Shown: piece after piece, positions 54,280 to 63,486 of the stretch
How positions within the stretch are numbered: the stretch's first letter is position 1
Layout of the letters: every line of letters begins with the position of its first letter
Source of the DNA: JANQSS01 sp965249735
GTDB taxonomy: Bacteria > Bacteroidota > Bacteroidia > Chitinophagales > Saprospiraceae
Direction of reading: 5' to 3'
NCBI GenBank assembly: GCA_965249735.1
Contig: CBDFMS010000025.1
Coordinates: 124,001 to 188,000 of the forward strand
Length of the DNA: 64,000 bases
Made by a program: the position numbers and the translations under genes
The notes under the pieces: generated by a model
Databases searched by the model: none
The model's input: the letters and a program-made list of their open reading frames with translations, nothing else
Told to the model about the DNA's origin: nothing

Positions 54280-56964
54280 ATGAAATCGAAATTTTCTGTC
54301 CTAACCGCACTACTTCTATGGTCTACAGCTCTGTTTGGCCAAATTTATAATCCTGTTGAATGGGAGTACAAGTCTGTAAAGACTGGTGAAAATACTTATG
54401 ACGTCATCTTTCAGGCCAATATCGAGGATGGCTGGTTCATTTATTCTCAATATCTGGAAGGCGAAGACGGCCCAATCCCAACGAGTTTCAACTTTGAAGA
54501 GGCTGATCATTTTCAGACAGAAGGTAAAAACCATGAGTGTGAGCTAAACAGAAAGGAGGTCTTTGACAAGTTGTTTGATATGCAACTGGTAAAATATCAA
54601 AAAAAGGCACTTTTCAAACAATCTATCCAAACAACAGAGCCCGATAAGCCCTTGACCGGCTACCTGGAATTCATGACTTGTGATAATGAAAAATGCCTCC
54701 CTCCGGCACAAATTGATTATGTCATTAATCTCAAAGAAAGTTATGATGGCAAGTCGATTGGATATAGTAGCGCTTCCCTTTGTAAAAATGAAATATCCTT
54801 CGCTTCATCGACACCTCCGAAAAAAGAGCAAAGTGCTCCCATAGAAACAAAAGCCGCGGATAAAAACAAAACCGGTGTCAAAATAGCCACAAAGTCTCCA
54901 GACAAATCAAAGGAAGTAGTCACTAGCATTCAATCATCAAAAGAATCTAAACTTAAGATTGCGGCAAATTCGACGACCCAAATTGAGACGGATGAAGATG
55001 ATGGAATCGAAGAGCCTGTAATATGGAAGGCATTCATCACCCGGATGGAGAATGGAAATGCCTTGATTGAATTGAAGGCGGATATAGAAGATGGTTGGCA
55101 TATATACAGTAATACGCTCGAAAGTGATGATGGACCAATCCGGACCAATATTACGCTTGACTCAAGTGACGCTTATACGCTCATAGGCGGTATTAAAGAA
55201 AGCGCAGGCAAAGTCATTAGTGAACATGACAAGTTTTTTGACATGCAACTCACTAAGTTGAAGAAGCATGCTGAACTGAGTCAATTATTGAATATAAAAG
55301 ATGATTCAAAAGAAATCAAAGGATTTCTGGAGTACATGGCCTGTACGCATAGCAAATGTCTTACTCCCCAATTCGTAGATTTTGAAGCCAATGCCCGTAA
55401 CTCCACCATCAGCATTGGTGCTGAATTGCTTGCCAATAACGGAGTCGCGATTAATAGTGATGAAGGTGAACTCGAACAGATGTTTGGTTTGGCTTACTCT
55501 TCCCTACAAGATCCCGTAGGTACCTGCGTGGAGAAAGTGGTAGCCAGTAAATCACTATGGAAAATATTTGTACTTGGTTTTTTAGGTGGACTCATTGCTT
55601 TACTCACACCATGTGTTTTTCCCATGATACCGCTTACAGTTAGTTTCTTTACCAAAAGTTCTGAGAAAAAAGGGAAAGGTCTGTTCAATGCAGTCTTTTA
55701 TGGATTTTCAATTTTATTGGTTTATGTTTTAATTTCTGTGCCTTTTCATTTATTGGATTCAGTCAATCCAAATATTCTCAATGACATTTCGACTAATGTC
55801 TTTTTAAATATATTTTTCTTTCTAATTTTCTTGTTTTTCGCTTTTTCATTTTTTGGATACTTTGATCTCACATTACCCGCGAGTGTCACAAATAAGATCA
55901 GCGCCGCCGAAGGTGTAGGTGGAATTTTAGGGATCTTTTTCATGGCTTTAACGCTTGCTTTGGTTTCATTTTCCTGTACGGGTCCAATTCTTGGCTCCTT
56001 ATTGGCCGGATCTTTATCAAGCGATGGAGGTGCTTGGGAATTGTCTAGTGGATTTTCCGGCTTTGGCTTGGCACTTGGTTTGCCCTTTGGTTTATTTGCG
56101 GCATTCCCAAGTATGATGAATAAACTTCCCAAATCGGGTGGATGGTTGAATTCTGTAAAAGTCATCCTGGGATTTATAGAATTAGCCCTGGCATTTAAGT
56201 TTTTATCAAATGCTGACATGGTAAAACAATGGGGCTTGTTGAAAATCGAACCATTTTTAGTTATTTGGATACTGGTAGCTGTTGGCATGGGTCTATATTT
56301 ATTTGGGAAATTAAAATTTCCTCATGATTCTCCAATTAAAAAATTGTCTTTCAGTCGAATTTCATTGGGCGTTTTAAGTATCGCGTTCGCAGTTTATCTG
56401 GCGAGTGGATTTCGCTTGAGTGACCGAACCGGTAGTTATCAACCTTTATCCATGCTTAGCGGATTGGCCCCTCCAGTTTGTTACAGTTGGTTTAACAAAT
56501 GCAAATGTCCTCAGGGCCTTGAATGTTATAAAGATTTAAGCGAAGGGCTGGCGCATGCAAGGGCGGTAAACAAACCTGTTTTGCTGGATTTCACCGGCCA
56601 TGCTTGTGTGAATTGTAGGAAGATGGAAGAACATGTCTGGCCTGAACCTGAAGTTTATAAGTACTTAAAAGATGATTTTGTATTGATCTCGTTATATGTG
56701 GATGAAAAAATTGAGCTGCCTGAAAATGAAAAAGTGACCTTACCAAGACGTTCCGGAGGTGTGCAAAAACTGCGCTACACCGGTAATCGTTGGGCATATT
56801 TTCAAACTGAATATTTCAATATTAATTCTCAACCCTATTACGTCTTAATGACACCTGATGGTCAGCTTTTAAATAATCCGGTTTCGTACACACCCGACAA
56901 GAAGGAATATGCCGAATTTCTCGAATGTGGCCTGAGAAGTTACAAACAACTTGGATTAAAATAA
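54280..56964 (+). CDS. DsbD-type thiol:disulfide interchange protein with doubled N-terminal domain
   Basis: An 894-residue inner-membrane reductase that carries electrons from cytoplasmic thioredoxin to the periplasm. Signal peptide MKSKFSVLTALLLWSTALFG. Two DsbD-alpha-like domains follow: about 20-160 (DGWFIYSQYLEGEDGP, FMTCDNEKCLPPA) and about 245-385 (DGWHIYSNTLESDDGP, YMACTHSKCLTPQ). A Lys/Ser-rich linker separates them. Then comes the eight-helix membrane domain (about 425-725) with LLTPCVFPMIPLTVSFFTK and LVSFSCTGPILGSLLAG carrying its Cys pair. The C-terminal thioredoxin domain has DFTGHACVNCRKMEEHVW (CxxC). The second N-terminal copy is the unusual element; standard DsbD has one. Confidence 0.92.
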   Translation: MKSKFSVLTALLLWSTALFGQIYNPVEWEYKSVKTGENTYDVIFQANIEDGWFIYSQYLEGEDGPIPTSFNFEEADHFQTEGKNHECELNRKEVFDKLFDMQLVKYQKKALFKQSIQTTEPDKPLTGYLEFMTCDNEKCLPPAQIDYVINLKESYDGKSIGYSSASLCKNEISFASSTPPKKEQSAPIETKAADKNKTGVKIATKSPDKSKEVVTSIQSSKESKLKIAANSTTQIETDEDDGIEEPVIWKAFITRMENGNALIELKADIEDGWHIYSNTLESDDGPIRTNITLDSSDAYTLIGGIKESAGKVISEHDKFFDMQLTKLKKHAELSQLLNIKDDSKEIKGFLEYMACTHSKCLTPQFVDFEANARNSTISIGAELLANNGVAINSDEGELEQMFGLAYSSLQDPVGTCVEKVVASKSLWKIFVLGFLGGLIALLTPCVFPMIPLTVSFFTKSSEKKGKGLFNAVFYGFSILLVYVLISVPFHLLDSVNPNILNDISTNVFLNIFFFLIFLFFAFSFFGYFDLTLPASVTNKISAAEGVGGILGIFFMALTLALVSFSCTGPILGSLLAGSLSSDGGAWELSSGFSGFGLALGLPFGLFAAFPSMMNKLPKSGGWLNSVKVILGFIELALAFKFLSNADMVKQWGLLKIEPFLVIWILVAVGMGLYLFGKLKFPHDSPIKKLSFSRISLGVLSIAFAVYLASGFRLSDRTGSYQPLSMLSGLAPPVCYSWFNKCKCPQGLECYKDLSEGLAHARAVNKPVLLDFTGHACVNCRKMEEHVWPEPEVYKYLKDDFVLISLYVDEKIELPENEKVTLPRRSGGVQKLRYTGNRWAYFQTEYFNINSQPYYVLMTPDGQLLNNPVSYTPDKKEYAEFLECGLRSYKQLGLK

Positions 56965-57060
56965 GGGTTGAAATACGGTGTCGCGTACGACTATTTGTCG
57001 TGTTTCACATCTGAATTAATTCAGACTCAAAATGTACATTTTACAGATAAAAGAACTGCC

Positions 57061-57987
57061 CTACTTCTTTGGCAGTTGCACGTAGTATTTCTTTTTATAG
57101 GCGTTGGATAATTTATGATTTCGCAACCAGGGATTGTAGATTTTCAATTCACGATATGAAGACCCGTATTTATGTGCCAGGTCTGCCAGACTTTCAACAG
57201 GACCGTCAATTTCAATCAGATTTACATGATCGAGAGGACGATAATAGTCTGACGACTCCAGGTAGTAACCATACTGTTGACTATTCTGGTGTATCTCTTT
57301 TAGCGCTACGATGCGAAAAATATATCGCATAGTTTCCCGACTAAGATTCAAATCGTAATAATTATTTTCCTTTTGTGCTTTCATGTCTCTTGACAGAGCA
57401 GTTTGTCCCATGTTGTATGCTGCGGCTGCCAACGTCCAGGAGCCGAATTGTTTTTTTAGTGCTTTTAAATATCGACATGCAGCCCTGGTTGATTTTTCTA
57501 CATGGTACCGCTCATCTACATCATTGCTGACTTCCAGTTTTTGCTCTAGCGCCGTCCCCTTTAAAAATTGCCATAGGCCTTTTGCTCCTGCAGGAGAAAC
57601 AACCATTCGCAATCCGCTTTCGGCAACAGCCAGATATTTGAAGTCATCAGGTACGCCTTCCTGATGCAGGATATTTTCAATAAAAGGAAAATATCGCGGC
57701 ATTAATTTTAAATATTGAATCGTCGCTGAATGGCGATAGGAGTTGACCAATAATTCTCGCTCCAATCGTTCACGCACATCAGCGCTTTCGCTTGGAAGGC
57801 GTTCCCCTGCGAAATTGTATTCACCGTTAATTTCAACCGACCGCACGATCTGGGGTAAATCGCGCATATCATTTTCCTTCACCACTGTAGCCTCAGGCAT
57901 TTTATTTGATTGGGATTCAGAAAACGACAAAAATAACACCGACATACATAAAGCTGTCAGAACGAGATTGAACCACGTGATCCGCAT
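57061..57987 (-). CDS. Lytic transglycosylase with C-terminal LysM-like domain
   Basis: A 308-residue exported enzyme from ATG 57987 (MRITWFNLVLTALCMSVLFL, signal peptide). The SLT/goose-lysozyme-like domain shows AVAESGLRMVVSPAGAKGLW with the catalytic Glu, then AAAAYNMGQTAL, as in MltD-type enzymes. The last about 50 residues (ESLADLAHKYGSSYRELKIY, NPWLRNHKLSNAYKKKYYVQ) form a LysM-type peptidoglycan-binding fold. It cleaves glycan strands to make anhydro-muropeptides. It starts 4 bases after the DUF2480 stop on the same strand. A longer start (58068) would run inside the upstream gene and lose the signal peptide. Confidence 0.92.
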   Translation of the reverse strand: MRITWFNLVLTALCMSVLFLSFSESQSNKMPEATVVKENDMRDLPQIVRSVEINGEYNFAGERLPSESADVRERLERELLVNSYRHSATIQYLKLMPRYFPFIENILHQEGVPDDFKYLAVAESGLRMVVSPAGAKGLWQFLKGTALEQKLEVSNDVDERYHVEKSTRAACRYLKALKKQFGSWTLAAAAYNMGQTALSRDMKAQKENNYYDLNLSRETMRYIFRIVALKEIHQNSQQYGYYLESSDYYRPLDHVNLIEIDGPVESLADLAHKYGSSYRELKIYNPWLRNHKLSNAYKKKYYVQLPKK

Positions 57988-57991
57988 AATA

Positions 57992-58507
57992 TTATATTTT
58001 TCTTTTTTTATAAATGGGTACAGTTGAACAAGGTTCTCCAAACATGATACTTCTAGCACCATGTTCAACCAGGTATGAAGTTAATGCGCTATATACGTCT
58101 GGTGAAAGATCAACATCCGAACACCCTTTAATGACAAATTTCCCTTTTTCTATTGTTGTTTCCGGATAATCCTTTCTCACTTCTTCTACAATATGTGTTG
58201 AAATAAAATCTGCTTTATTTCCACAAGATACTGACGAAGCGTAGCCTTCAGCTTTAGATGCAATCAACATATACGCCCACAATGGAATAATGGCATCTGT
58301 ACTACAATAAACGTGGACCAATTTATCTTGAATTTGATTCCAATTAAAAGAATCCAAAGCATCGCGAAAATCTTTTTCACGCAAGATGAGTCCCTGAAAA
58401 AGAAAGTCTTTTAAATCAAATAAATAAACGTCCGTTGGATAATATTTACCCGGGTCGATAGTAATTAATTTACTCTTCGCTATCCGATTCACCAGTGGTG
58501 CTTCCAT
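57992..58507 (-). CDS. DUF2480 family protein
   Basis: A 171-residue protein with the family pattern NRIAKSKLITIDPGKYYPTD, YLFDLKDFLFQGLILREKDF and YCSTDAIIPLWAYMLIASKA. DUF2480 is a Bacteroidota family of unknown function. Its 5' end overlaps scpB by 38 bases and its 3' end is 4 bases from the transglycosylase start, so the three are one leftward operon. Confidence 0.9.
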   Translation of the reverse strand: MEAPLVNRIAKSKLITIDPGKYYPTDVYLFDLKDFLFQGLILREKDFRDALDSFNWNQIQDKLVHVYCSTDAIIPLWAYMLIASKAEGYASSVSCGNKADFISTHIVEEVRKDYPETTIEKGKFVIKGCSDVDLSPDVYSALTSYLVEHGARSIMFGEPCSTVPIYKKRKI

Positions 58508-59108
58508 GATCTAATTTTTCTTCTAAATGATCTGCGATATGTTCAATGGGTTCTGTATCTCCTATTTCACTGTCGGCCGTAACCAATTCTTTTAATGTAG
58601 GAAGTTCAGCTATCGTTCCGAGACCAAAATGATCCATGAATTTCTCGGATGTACCATATAAAATAGGCTTACCGGGTGTATCTGCTCTTCCCGTGATCGA
58701 AACATATTCTTTCTCCAATAGTTTTTGGATCTGATAGTCACAACCGACACCTCGGATGCGTTCGATGTCAGGTTTGGTCACAGGTTGTTTGTATGCGATT
58801 ACAGCAAGTGTTTCCATAGCTGATCTGGAAAGTCTCTTCCTATTTACATTTTTCAAATGCGCCTGAATCAATCCACTGTACTCCACCTTGGTCATAAATT
58901 GATGGCCACCGGATAAGGGCACAAGCTCCATGAATTGATCATGGTCTTCTTGATACCTCTTTTTAATTTGTTCCATGTATACTGCCAAAAGGTCCTCTGT
59001 GTAGGCATCACCACTAAACCGCAGAAGCGCGTCCTTTATCTCCCTGAGGGTGATCGGTTCCGGAGATGCGAAAATCAGACTTTCAATATATAGAGTTAGT
59101 TTATCCAA
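58470..59108 (-). CDS. scpB: Segregation and condensation protein B
   Basis: A 212-residue ScpB, the winged-helix subunit of the SMC-ScpAB chromosome condensation complex. Family markers are LYIESLIFASPEPITLREIK, RLSRSAMETLAVIAYKQPVT, IERIRGVGCDYQIQKLLEKE and GRADTPGKPILYGTSEKFMD. The acidic C-terminal tail (about 175-212) is an extension of variable length. It starts 12 bases after the upstream membrane protein gene. No scpA or smc gene is in the window. Confidence 0.95.
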   Translation of the reverse strand: MDKLTLYIESLIFASPEPITLREIKDALLRFSGDAYTEDLLAVYMEQIKKRYQEDHDQFMELVPLSGGHQFMTKVEYSGLIQAHLKNVNRKRLSRSAMETLAVIAYKQPVTKPDIERIRGVGCDYQIQKLLEKEYVSITGRADTPGKPILYGTSEKFMDHFGLGTIAELPTLKELVTADSEIGDTEPIEHIADHLEEKLDHGSTTGESDSEE

Positions 59109-59120
59109 TGATGTAGATTT

Positions 59121-59708
59121 TTAGAAAATGAAGATGTTGGTCAAAACAACGATAATAATGAACAAAATTAAGAATGCAATCGCATAGATCAGGTAGCGAA
59201 GCTCTCTTTTTCTTCTTTGTCGATTCGCCGGGGTCTGAACTTCCGTATTGATGGTGAAGTCGTATGACCAAAACTTCTCTTGTTTTTGCAATGATAGCTC
59301 GCATAATTCTTCTTCAATAAAAAAGCTGTACGTTTTATCCTGCTTTACTGCAAAATCGATAATCGTTATCTTGTTGTTGATATAGAGTAAGACATGGCGT
59401 GTTCTGTCTCCATGATAAAGACCAATTTTATATCGCTTCGAAGTTGGAGAGGCATAGAGCCAGCTTATCTGGGCCAAGAGAAAAAACTGTTTATTGAAGA
59501 ACGAAGTAGTGTGGAGTAAGTTGCTTGAGGTTTCAACTAATGCGAGTGCACGACTCCTTTTGGGCAAAAAAAAACGAGGGAGCTGACCTATGTCAACATC
59601 CCCCGCATAACCCCAAAAAACCAATTGAAAACAATCTATGTGCTCGTTAAAGAGCATCTCGGCCATATCTGGCCTACATTTTAAAACTGATTCGTTAATC
59701 AATTTCAC
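59121..59708 (-). CDS. Hypothetical protein with C-terminal membrane anchor
   Basis: A 195-residue protein with no recognised domain. The first about 165 residues are soluble (FQLVFWGYAGDVDIGQLPRF, GLYHGDRTRHVLLYINNKIT) and beta-rich in appearance. A basic stretch (RQRRKRELRYL) precedes one long hydrophobic helix at the very C-terminus (IYAIAFLILFIIIVVLTNIF), so it should be tail-anchored with the bulk in the cytoplasm. It is the first gene of the scpB operon by spacing. Confidence 0.65.
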   Translation of the reverse strand: MKLINESVLKCRPDMAEMLFNEHIDCFQLVFWGYAGDVDIGQLPRFFLPKRSRALALVETSSNLLHTTSFFNKQFFLLAQISWLYASPTSKRYKIGLYHGDRTRHVLLYINNKITIIDFAVKQDKTYSFFIEEELCELSLQKQEKFWSYDFTINTEVQTPANRQRRKRELRYLIYAIAFLILFIIIVVLTNIFIF

Positions 59709-59757
59709 TATTCAGACGTTCTTTTTGGACTAGGTCACACATTCAGAATTTTTTTTA

Positions 59758-61125
59758 ATGCAAAAAAAAATAAAATCCGTCTTCGTCTGTACAAGTTGTG
59801 GGGTTACAGAACCAGCATGGAGTGGACAATGTCACACATGTGGTGAGTGGAATACCATGATTGAAGACGTCATTTCTTCCGGACACCTTAATAAAAGTTT
59901 AACAAAATCCAGCGTGACTTCCCCTGCCACTCCCCAACGTATCAGTGAAATATCCGGTATGGGATTGGTTCGAATTCCAACGTTTAGCGATGATGTCAAT
60001 CGCGTACTTGGGGGTGGTATTGTGCCGGGTTCTGTATTATTGTTGGGCGGTCAGCCCGGAATCGGTAAATCCACGCTCGTGCTGCAAATCGCCGGCGAAC
60101 TTTCCACTTCCGTCTTATACGTCTCCGGAGAAGAGAGCGTTCAACAAATAAAAGATCGGGCACTCCGGCTGGGAATTTCAAATGAAGACCTATACCTTTT
60201 TTCTTCCAGCAGTCTCGAAGTTCTTTTGCAACATGCAGAGAAACTGAATCCGGGTTTGATCATTGTGGATTCTATTCAAACGACCTATACGGAAACGTTG
60301 GATCGGAGCCCGGGAAGTCTTGTACAGGTTAGGGAATGTGCCAATATTCTCATGCGATATGCCAAAACCACTGAAATTCCTATCCTTCTGATAGGACATA
60401 TTACCAAAGACGGCAATCTTGGAGGTCCTAAGCTTTTGGAGCATATTGTCGATGTTGTCATGCTCTTTGAAGGAGATCGACATTATCATTTCCGCTTATT
60501 GAGGGGACAAAAAAATCGATTTGGTTCTACAGAAGAAATTGGAATTTTTGAAATGAAAGCCAATGGACTTCAGGAGGTATCAAATCCATCTCAACTTCTT
60601 TTAGGCCAGCATCAGGAGAATTTACCGGGAAATGCAATTGCAGCGGTGACAGAAGGTCAAAAAAGTCTGTTGATCGAAGTTCAGGCATTAGTCAGTTCAG
60701 CTGTATATGGTAATCCGCAACGGTCGCCAAATGGTTTTGATCTGCGCCGAATGCAAATGCTGCTGGCCGTCCTGGAAAGACGATGCGGCTTAGTTTTTGG
60801 GCAGCATGATGTCTTTCTCAACATAGCCGGAGGTATTCGCACCAACGATCCCGCCACAGATCTTTCTGTTATGGCCGCTTTCATCAGTGCATTTGAAGAT
60901 CGCGCTATCTTCAAATCACATGTTTTTGCCGGAGAAGTCGGACTCTCCGGAGAAGTTCGTCCCGTTCAGCGTGTGGAAAACCGAATTCTGGAGGCAGAAC
61001 GTATGGGATTGAAGCGCATCTATCTCCCTGCGATTAATCTTGAAGGCCTGAATATTGGTAAGTACAACATTGACTGTATTGGATTGAATTACATTAGCGA
61101 ATTGAAATCTCTATTGTTTTCATGA
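59758..61125 (+). CDS. radA: DNA repair protein RadA (Sms)
   Basis: A 455-residue RecA-like branch-migration ATPase. It starts with a zinc finger (CTSCGVTEPAWSGQCHTCGE), then the RecA core with Walker A GGQPGIGKST and a Walker B-like LIIVDSIQTTY. The RadA-specific KNRFG motif is present (RGQKNRFGSTEEIG). A C-terminal Lon-like domain follows (SVMAAFISAFEDRAIFKSHV, FAGEVGLSGEVRPVQRVENR). It helps process recombination intermediates. Standard length. The stop overlaps the start of the next gene by 4 bases (ATGA). Confidence 0.97.
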   Translation: MQKKIKSVFVCTSCGVTEPAWSGQCHTCGEWNTMIEDVISSGHLNKSLTKSSVTSPATPQRISEISGMGLVRIPTFSDDVNRVLGGGIVPGSVLLLGGQPGIGKSTLVLQIAGELSTSVLYVSGEESVQQIKDRALRLGISNEDLYLFSSSSLEVLLQHAEKLNPGLIIVDSIQTTYTETLDRSPGSLVQVRECANILMRYAKTTEIPILLIGHITKDGNLGGPKLLEHIVDVVMLFEGDRHYHFRLLRGQKNRFGSTEEIGIFEMKANGLQEVSNPSQLLLGQHQENLPGNAIAAVTEGQKSLLIEVQALVSSAVYGNPQRSPNGFDLRRMQMLLAVLERRCGLVFGQHDVFLNIAGGIRTNDPATDLSVMAAFISAFEDRAIFKSHVFAGEVGLSGEVRPVQRVENRILEAERMGLKRIYLPAINLEGLNIGKYNIDCIGLNYISELKSLLFS

Positions 61126-61544
61126 AACATCTCTTACTCCTTTACGATGGACATTGCTTGCTATGCAATCGACTGATTCGGAAACTCCTGAAATGGGATA
61201 AAAAAGATATGTTGCGTGTAGCTTCTTTACAAGACTACAATAAACTGGTAGACCCCGTCATACCCATACGTGCAGACGTAGATAGTGTGGTCCTGATAAA
61301 AAATGGGAATGTTCGGTACAAATCGTCAGCGGTATTAGACGCAATGATTGAGTTGAGTTCTTTTCCACTAATCTACCGAATATGGTATATCATTCCTCGA
61401 TTCCTCAGAGATGGTGTTTATGATTTTGTCGCCCGCAATCGCTACCAATGGTTTGGTCACTCGGAGACTTGCATCCTGCCTAAACCTGAAGAAAAAAAGA
61501 AGTACATATTGGGAGAACAAGCCTTGAAAGGCTTTATAGATTAA
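61122..61544 (+). CDS. DCC-type thiol-disulfide oxidoreductase family protein
   Basis: A 140-residue protein of the DUF393/DCC family, with the family motif in LLLYDGHCLLCNRLIRKLLK (DGxCxxC) and the helical MLRVASLQDYNKLV, SSAVLDAMIEL and LRDGVYDFVARNRYQWFG segments. Members have a thioredoxin-like fold; redox activity is presumed. It is translationally coupled to radA by a 4-base overlap. Confidence 0.9.
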   Translation: MKHLLLLYDGHCLLCNRLIRKLLKWDKKDMLRVASLQDYNKLVDPVIPIRADVDSVVLIKNGNVRYKSSAVLDAMIELSSFPLIYRIWYIIPRFLRDGVYDFVARNRYQWFGHSETCILPKPEEKKKYILGEQALKGFID

Positions 61545-61677
61545 CATGAGGTTGTATAAAAACATAAGCCACGAAGATCAACCCCGCGGCTTAGTTAAGC
61601 AAAACCCTATTTTACCTGGCGCAAAATTACAACTTTTATTTGATTTTTTTAAAAAAACTTAAACAAAAGCTAAACTT

Positions 61678-62418
61678 CTATTTAGCCTTTTCTATCTGTT
61701 CTTTTAAAACGGCCATTCGGTGTCTTAACAAATAATCGAATCGTTCCGCAATCACACTCCCTTTTCGATACTCTGTGCCCTCAAACAAACTTCTAAAGAG
61801 TAATGCCGGACCAACATCAGTGAGTTTTACGCTTGGAAAAGGAGAGGCCAGTGCATGTCCTTCAGCATCATGAACCACATAAGCCAGAACCCTGGAACTC
61901 TCTGTATCACTGGTATACCCCTCTCGGGCAAAATACAAAGCAGTTGAATCCGTTTGGTCCATCGTGACATTATACCTGAGCTCGTGATCAACAAATAGAT
62001 GCTTGTCTCCATTTAAAAACGCTGACAAGTCATGATCATGGATGAATCGATAATCCGAAAATGTATAGGCATCCTTAAATGCCTGAGTCAGATCAAGGTG
62101 AAAACTCTCTCGTTGCTTTTTGGCTTTCTTGTATTGCTTTTCCGCCTTCCGTTTTTGAGAAGATGATGCCGTTTGGCTGGATGCCAGATTTTGCAACTCA
62201 TCCAGTTTCTTTTTGTCAGATTTCAGTACTACGATGAGTGTACCTGTTTGAAGTCGAGAAAGGTGATGGTATGTCTCCGTCTTACTCGCTTTAGATGAAA
62301 TCCACTGTTGCCCAAACGTCACGTGATTTATCGAAAAAAAAATTGAAATGATCAATAAGGTTAGGCGACCCGTCTGCGTTTTAGCATCGTCTATCGAAAT
62401 AGCATCAAATATTTTCAT
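61678..62418 (-). CDS. Hypothetical secreted protein
   Basis: A 246-residue protein with a likely export signal (GRLTLLIISIFFSINHVTFG, about 17-36, after a polar N-terminus). A Lys/Ser/Gln-rich helical stretch (KKKLDELQNLASSQTASSSQ, about 70-105) precedes a mixed alpha/beta region (LDLTQAFKDAYTFSDYRFIH, SRVLAYVVHDAEGHALASPF). No family is recognised. It is divergent from the MoxR gene across a 68-base gap, in which both promoters must lie. Confidence 0.65.
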   Translation of the reverse strand: MKIFDAISIDDAKTQTGRLTLLIISIFFSINHVTFGQQWISSKASKTETYHHLSRLQTGTLIVVLKSDKKKLDELQNLASSQTASSSQKRKAEKQYKKAKKQRESFHLDLTQAFKDAYTFSDYRFIHDHDLSAFLNGDKHLFVDHELRYNVTMDQTDSTALYFAREGYTSDTESSRVLAYVVHDAEGHALASPFPSVKLTDVGPALLFRSLFEGTEYRKGSVIAERFDYLLRHRMAVLKEQIEKAK

Positions 62419-62486
62419 AAAATTTGCTTAAGCGTGAATTTTTTAACGATCATTTATAACATTTGCAATGCAATAATAACGCAGAT

Positions 62487-63482
62487 ATGAATCATACGGA
62501 TATAGAGCTACTACAACAGCAAGTAAAAATTGAAAGTGAGTTTGTTCAATCAGTAAAGGAACAGGCATCTTCACGAATTGTTGGACAACATCATATGTTG
62601 GATCGACTATTGGTTGGTTTGCTGGGTGATGGACACATTCTTCTTGAAGGGCTTCCAGGGCTGGCTAAAACTCTGGCTATCAATACCCTTTCCCAGATTT
62701 TCAATGCCTCATTCAAGCGCATTCAATTTACACCGGATTTGCTTCCGGCCGATATCGTGGGTACCATGATATTTAACCCGGGTGATCGAAATTTTGAGGT
62801 GAAAAAGGGGCCGATCTTTGCCAATTTCGTGTTAGCGGATGAAATCAACAGAGCACCCGCCAAGGTTCAGGCTGCGCTGCTGGAGGCCATGCAAGAACGT
62901 CAGGTGACCATTGGGAAAACGTCTTTTGCACTGCCAACACCATTTTTAGTGATGGCCACACAAAATCCAATTGATCAGGAAGGGACCTACCCCCTACCAG
63001 AAGCTCAAATGGATAGATTCATGCTTAAGGTGAACGTCGGCTATCCCAACAAAGACGAAGAACGTCAAATAATCCGCATGAATTTGAATGGTGTCACCTC
63101 GGAACCAATCTCATCATCAATGACAATTGAATTAATTGAGCGCGCCCGAAAGTTTACCAATAAGATCTATATGGATGACAAAATCGAGCAATACATTCTT
63201 GACTTGGTTTTTGCCACCCGATATCCAGAGGATGCCGGCATCACTGAGCTAAAACCGCTCATCGACTATGGAGGTTCACCACGTGCCAGCATCAACCTTG
63301 CAAGAGCTTCTAAATGTATGGCCTTCCTTAATCAACGGGCTTTTGTCACACCGGAAGATGTGCGTTCTATAGCCAAGGATGTCCTGCGACATCGAATCGG
63401 CATTACTTATGAGGCGGAGGCCGAAAGTATGACCTCAGATGATATTATCGAGACCCTCCTGGCAAATGTGGAAATTCCATAA
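62487..63482 (+). CDS. MoxR-family AAA+ ATPase
   Basis: A 331-residue chaperone-like ATPase from ATG 62487 (MNHTDIELLQQQ). Walker A appears as EGLPGLAKTLAI, with Ala before Lys, as is common in MoxR proteins. Walker B is FVLADEINRAPAKVQAALLE, sensor-1 FLVMATQNPIDQEGTYPLPE, and the arginine-finger region AQMDRFMLKV. MoxR proteins usually act with DUF58 and VWA-domain partners; none follows here within the window. Instead a secreted protein gene starts 4 bases later. Confidence 0.93.
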   Translation: MNHTDIELLQQQVKIESEFVQSVKEQASSRIVGQHHMLDRLLVGLLGDGHILLEGLPGLAKTLAINTLSQIFNASFKRIQFTPDLLPADIVGTMIFNPGDRNFEVKKGPIFANFVLADEINRAPAKVQAALLEAMQERQVTIGKTSFALPTPFLVMATQNPIDQEGTYPLPEAQMDRFMLKVNVGYPNKDEERQIIRMNLNGVTSEPISSSMTIELIERARKFTNKIYMDDKIEQYILDLVFATRYPEDAGITELKPLIDYGGSPRASINLARASKCMAFLNQRAFVTPEDVRSIAKDVLRHRIGITYEAEAESMTSDDIIETLLANVEIP

Positions 63483-63486
63483 ATAA

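Noticed and set aside
57003..57030. CTGAATTAATTCAG palindrome between the DsbD-like and transglycosylase genes as a terminator
   Set aside because: AT-rich short palindrome without GC stem or T-run; not enough to call a terminator or operator.
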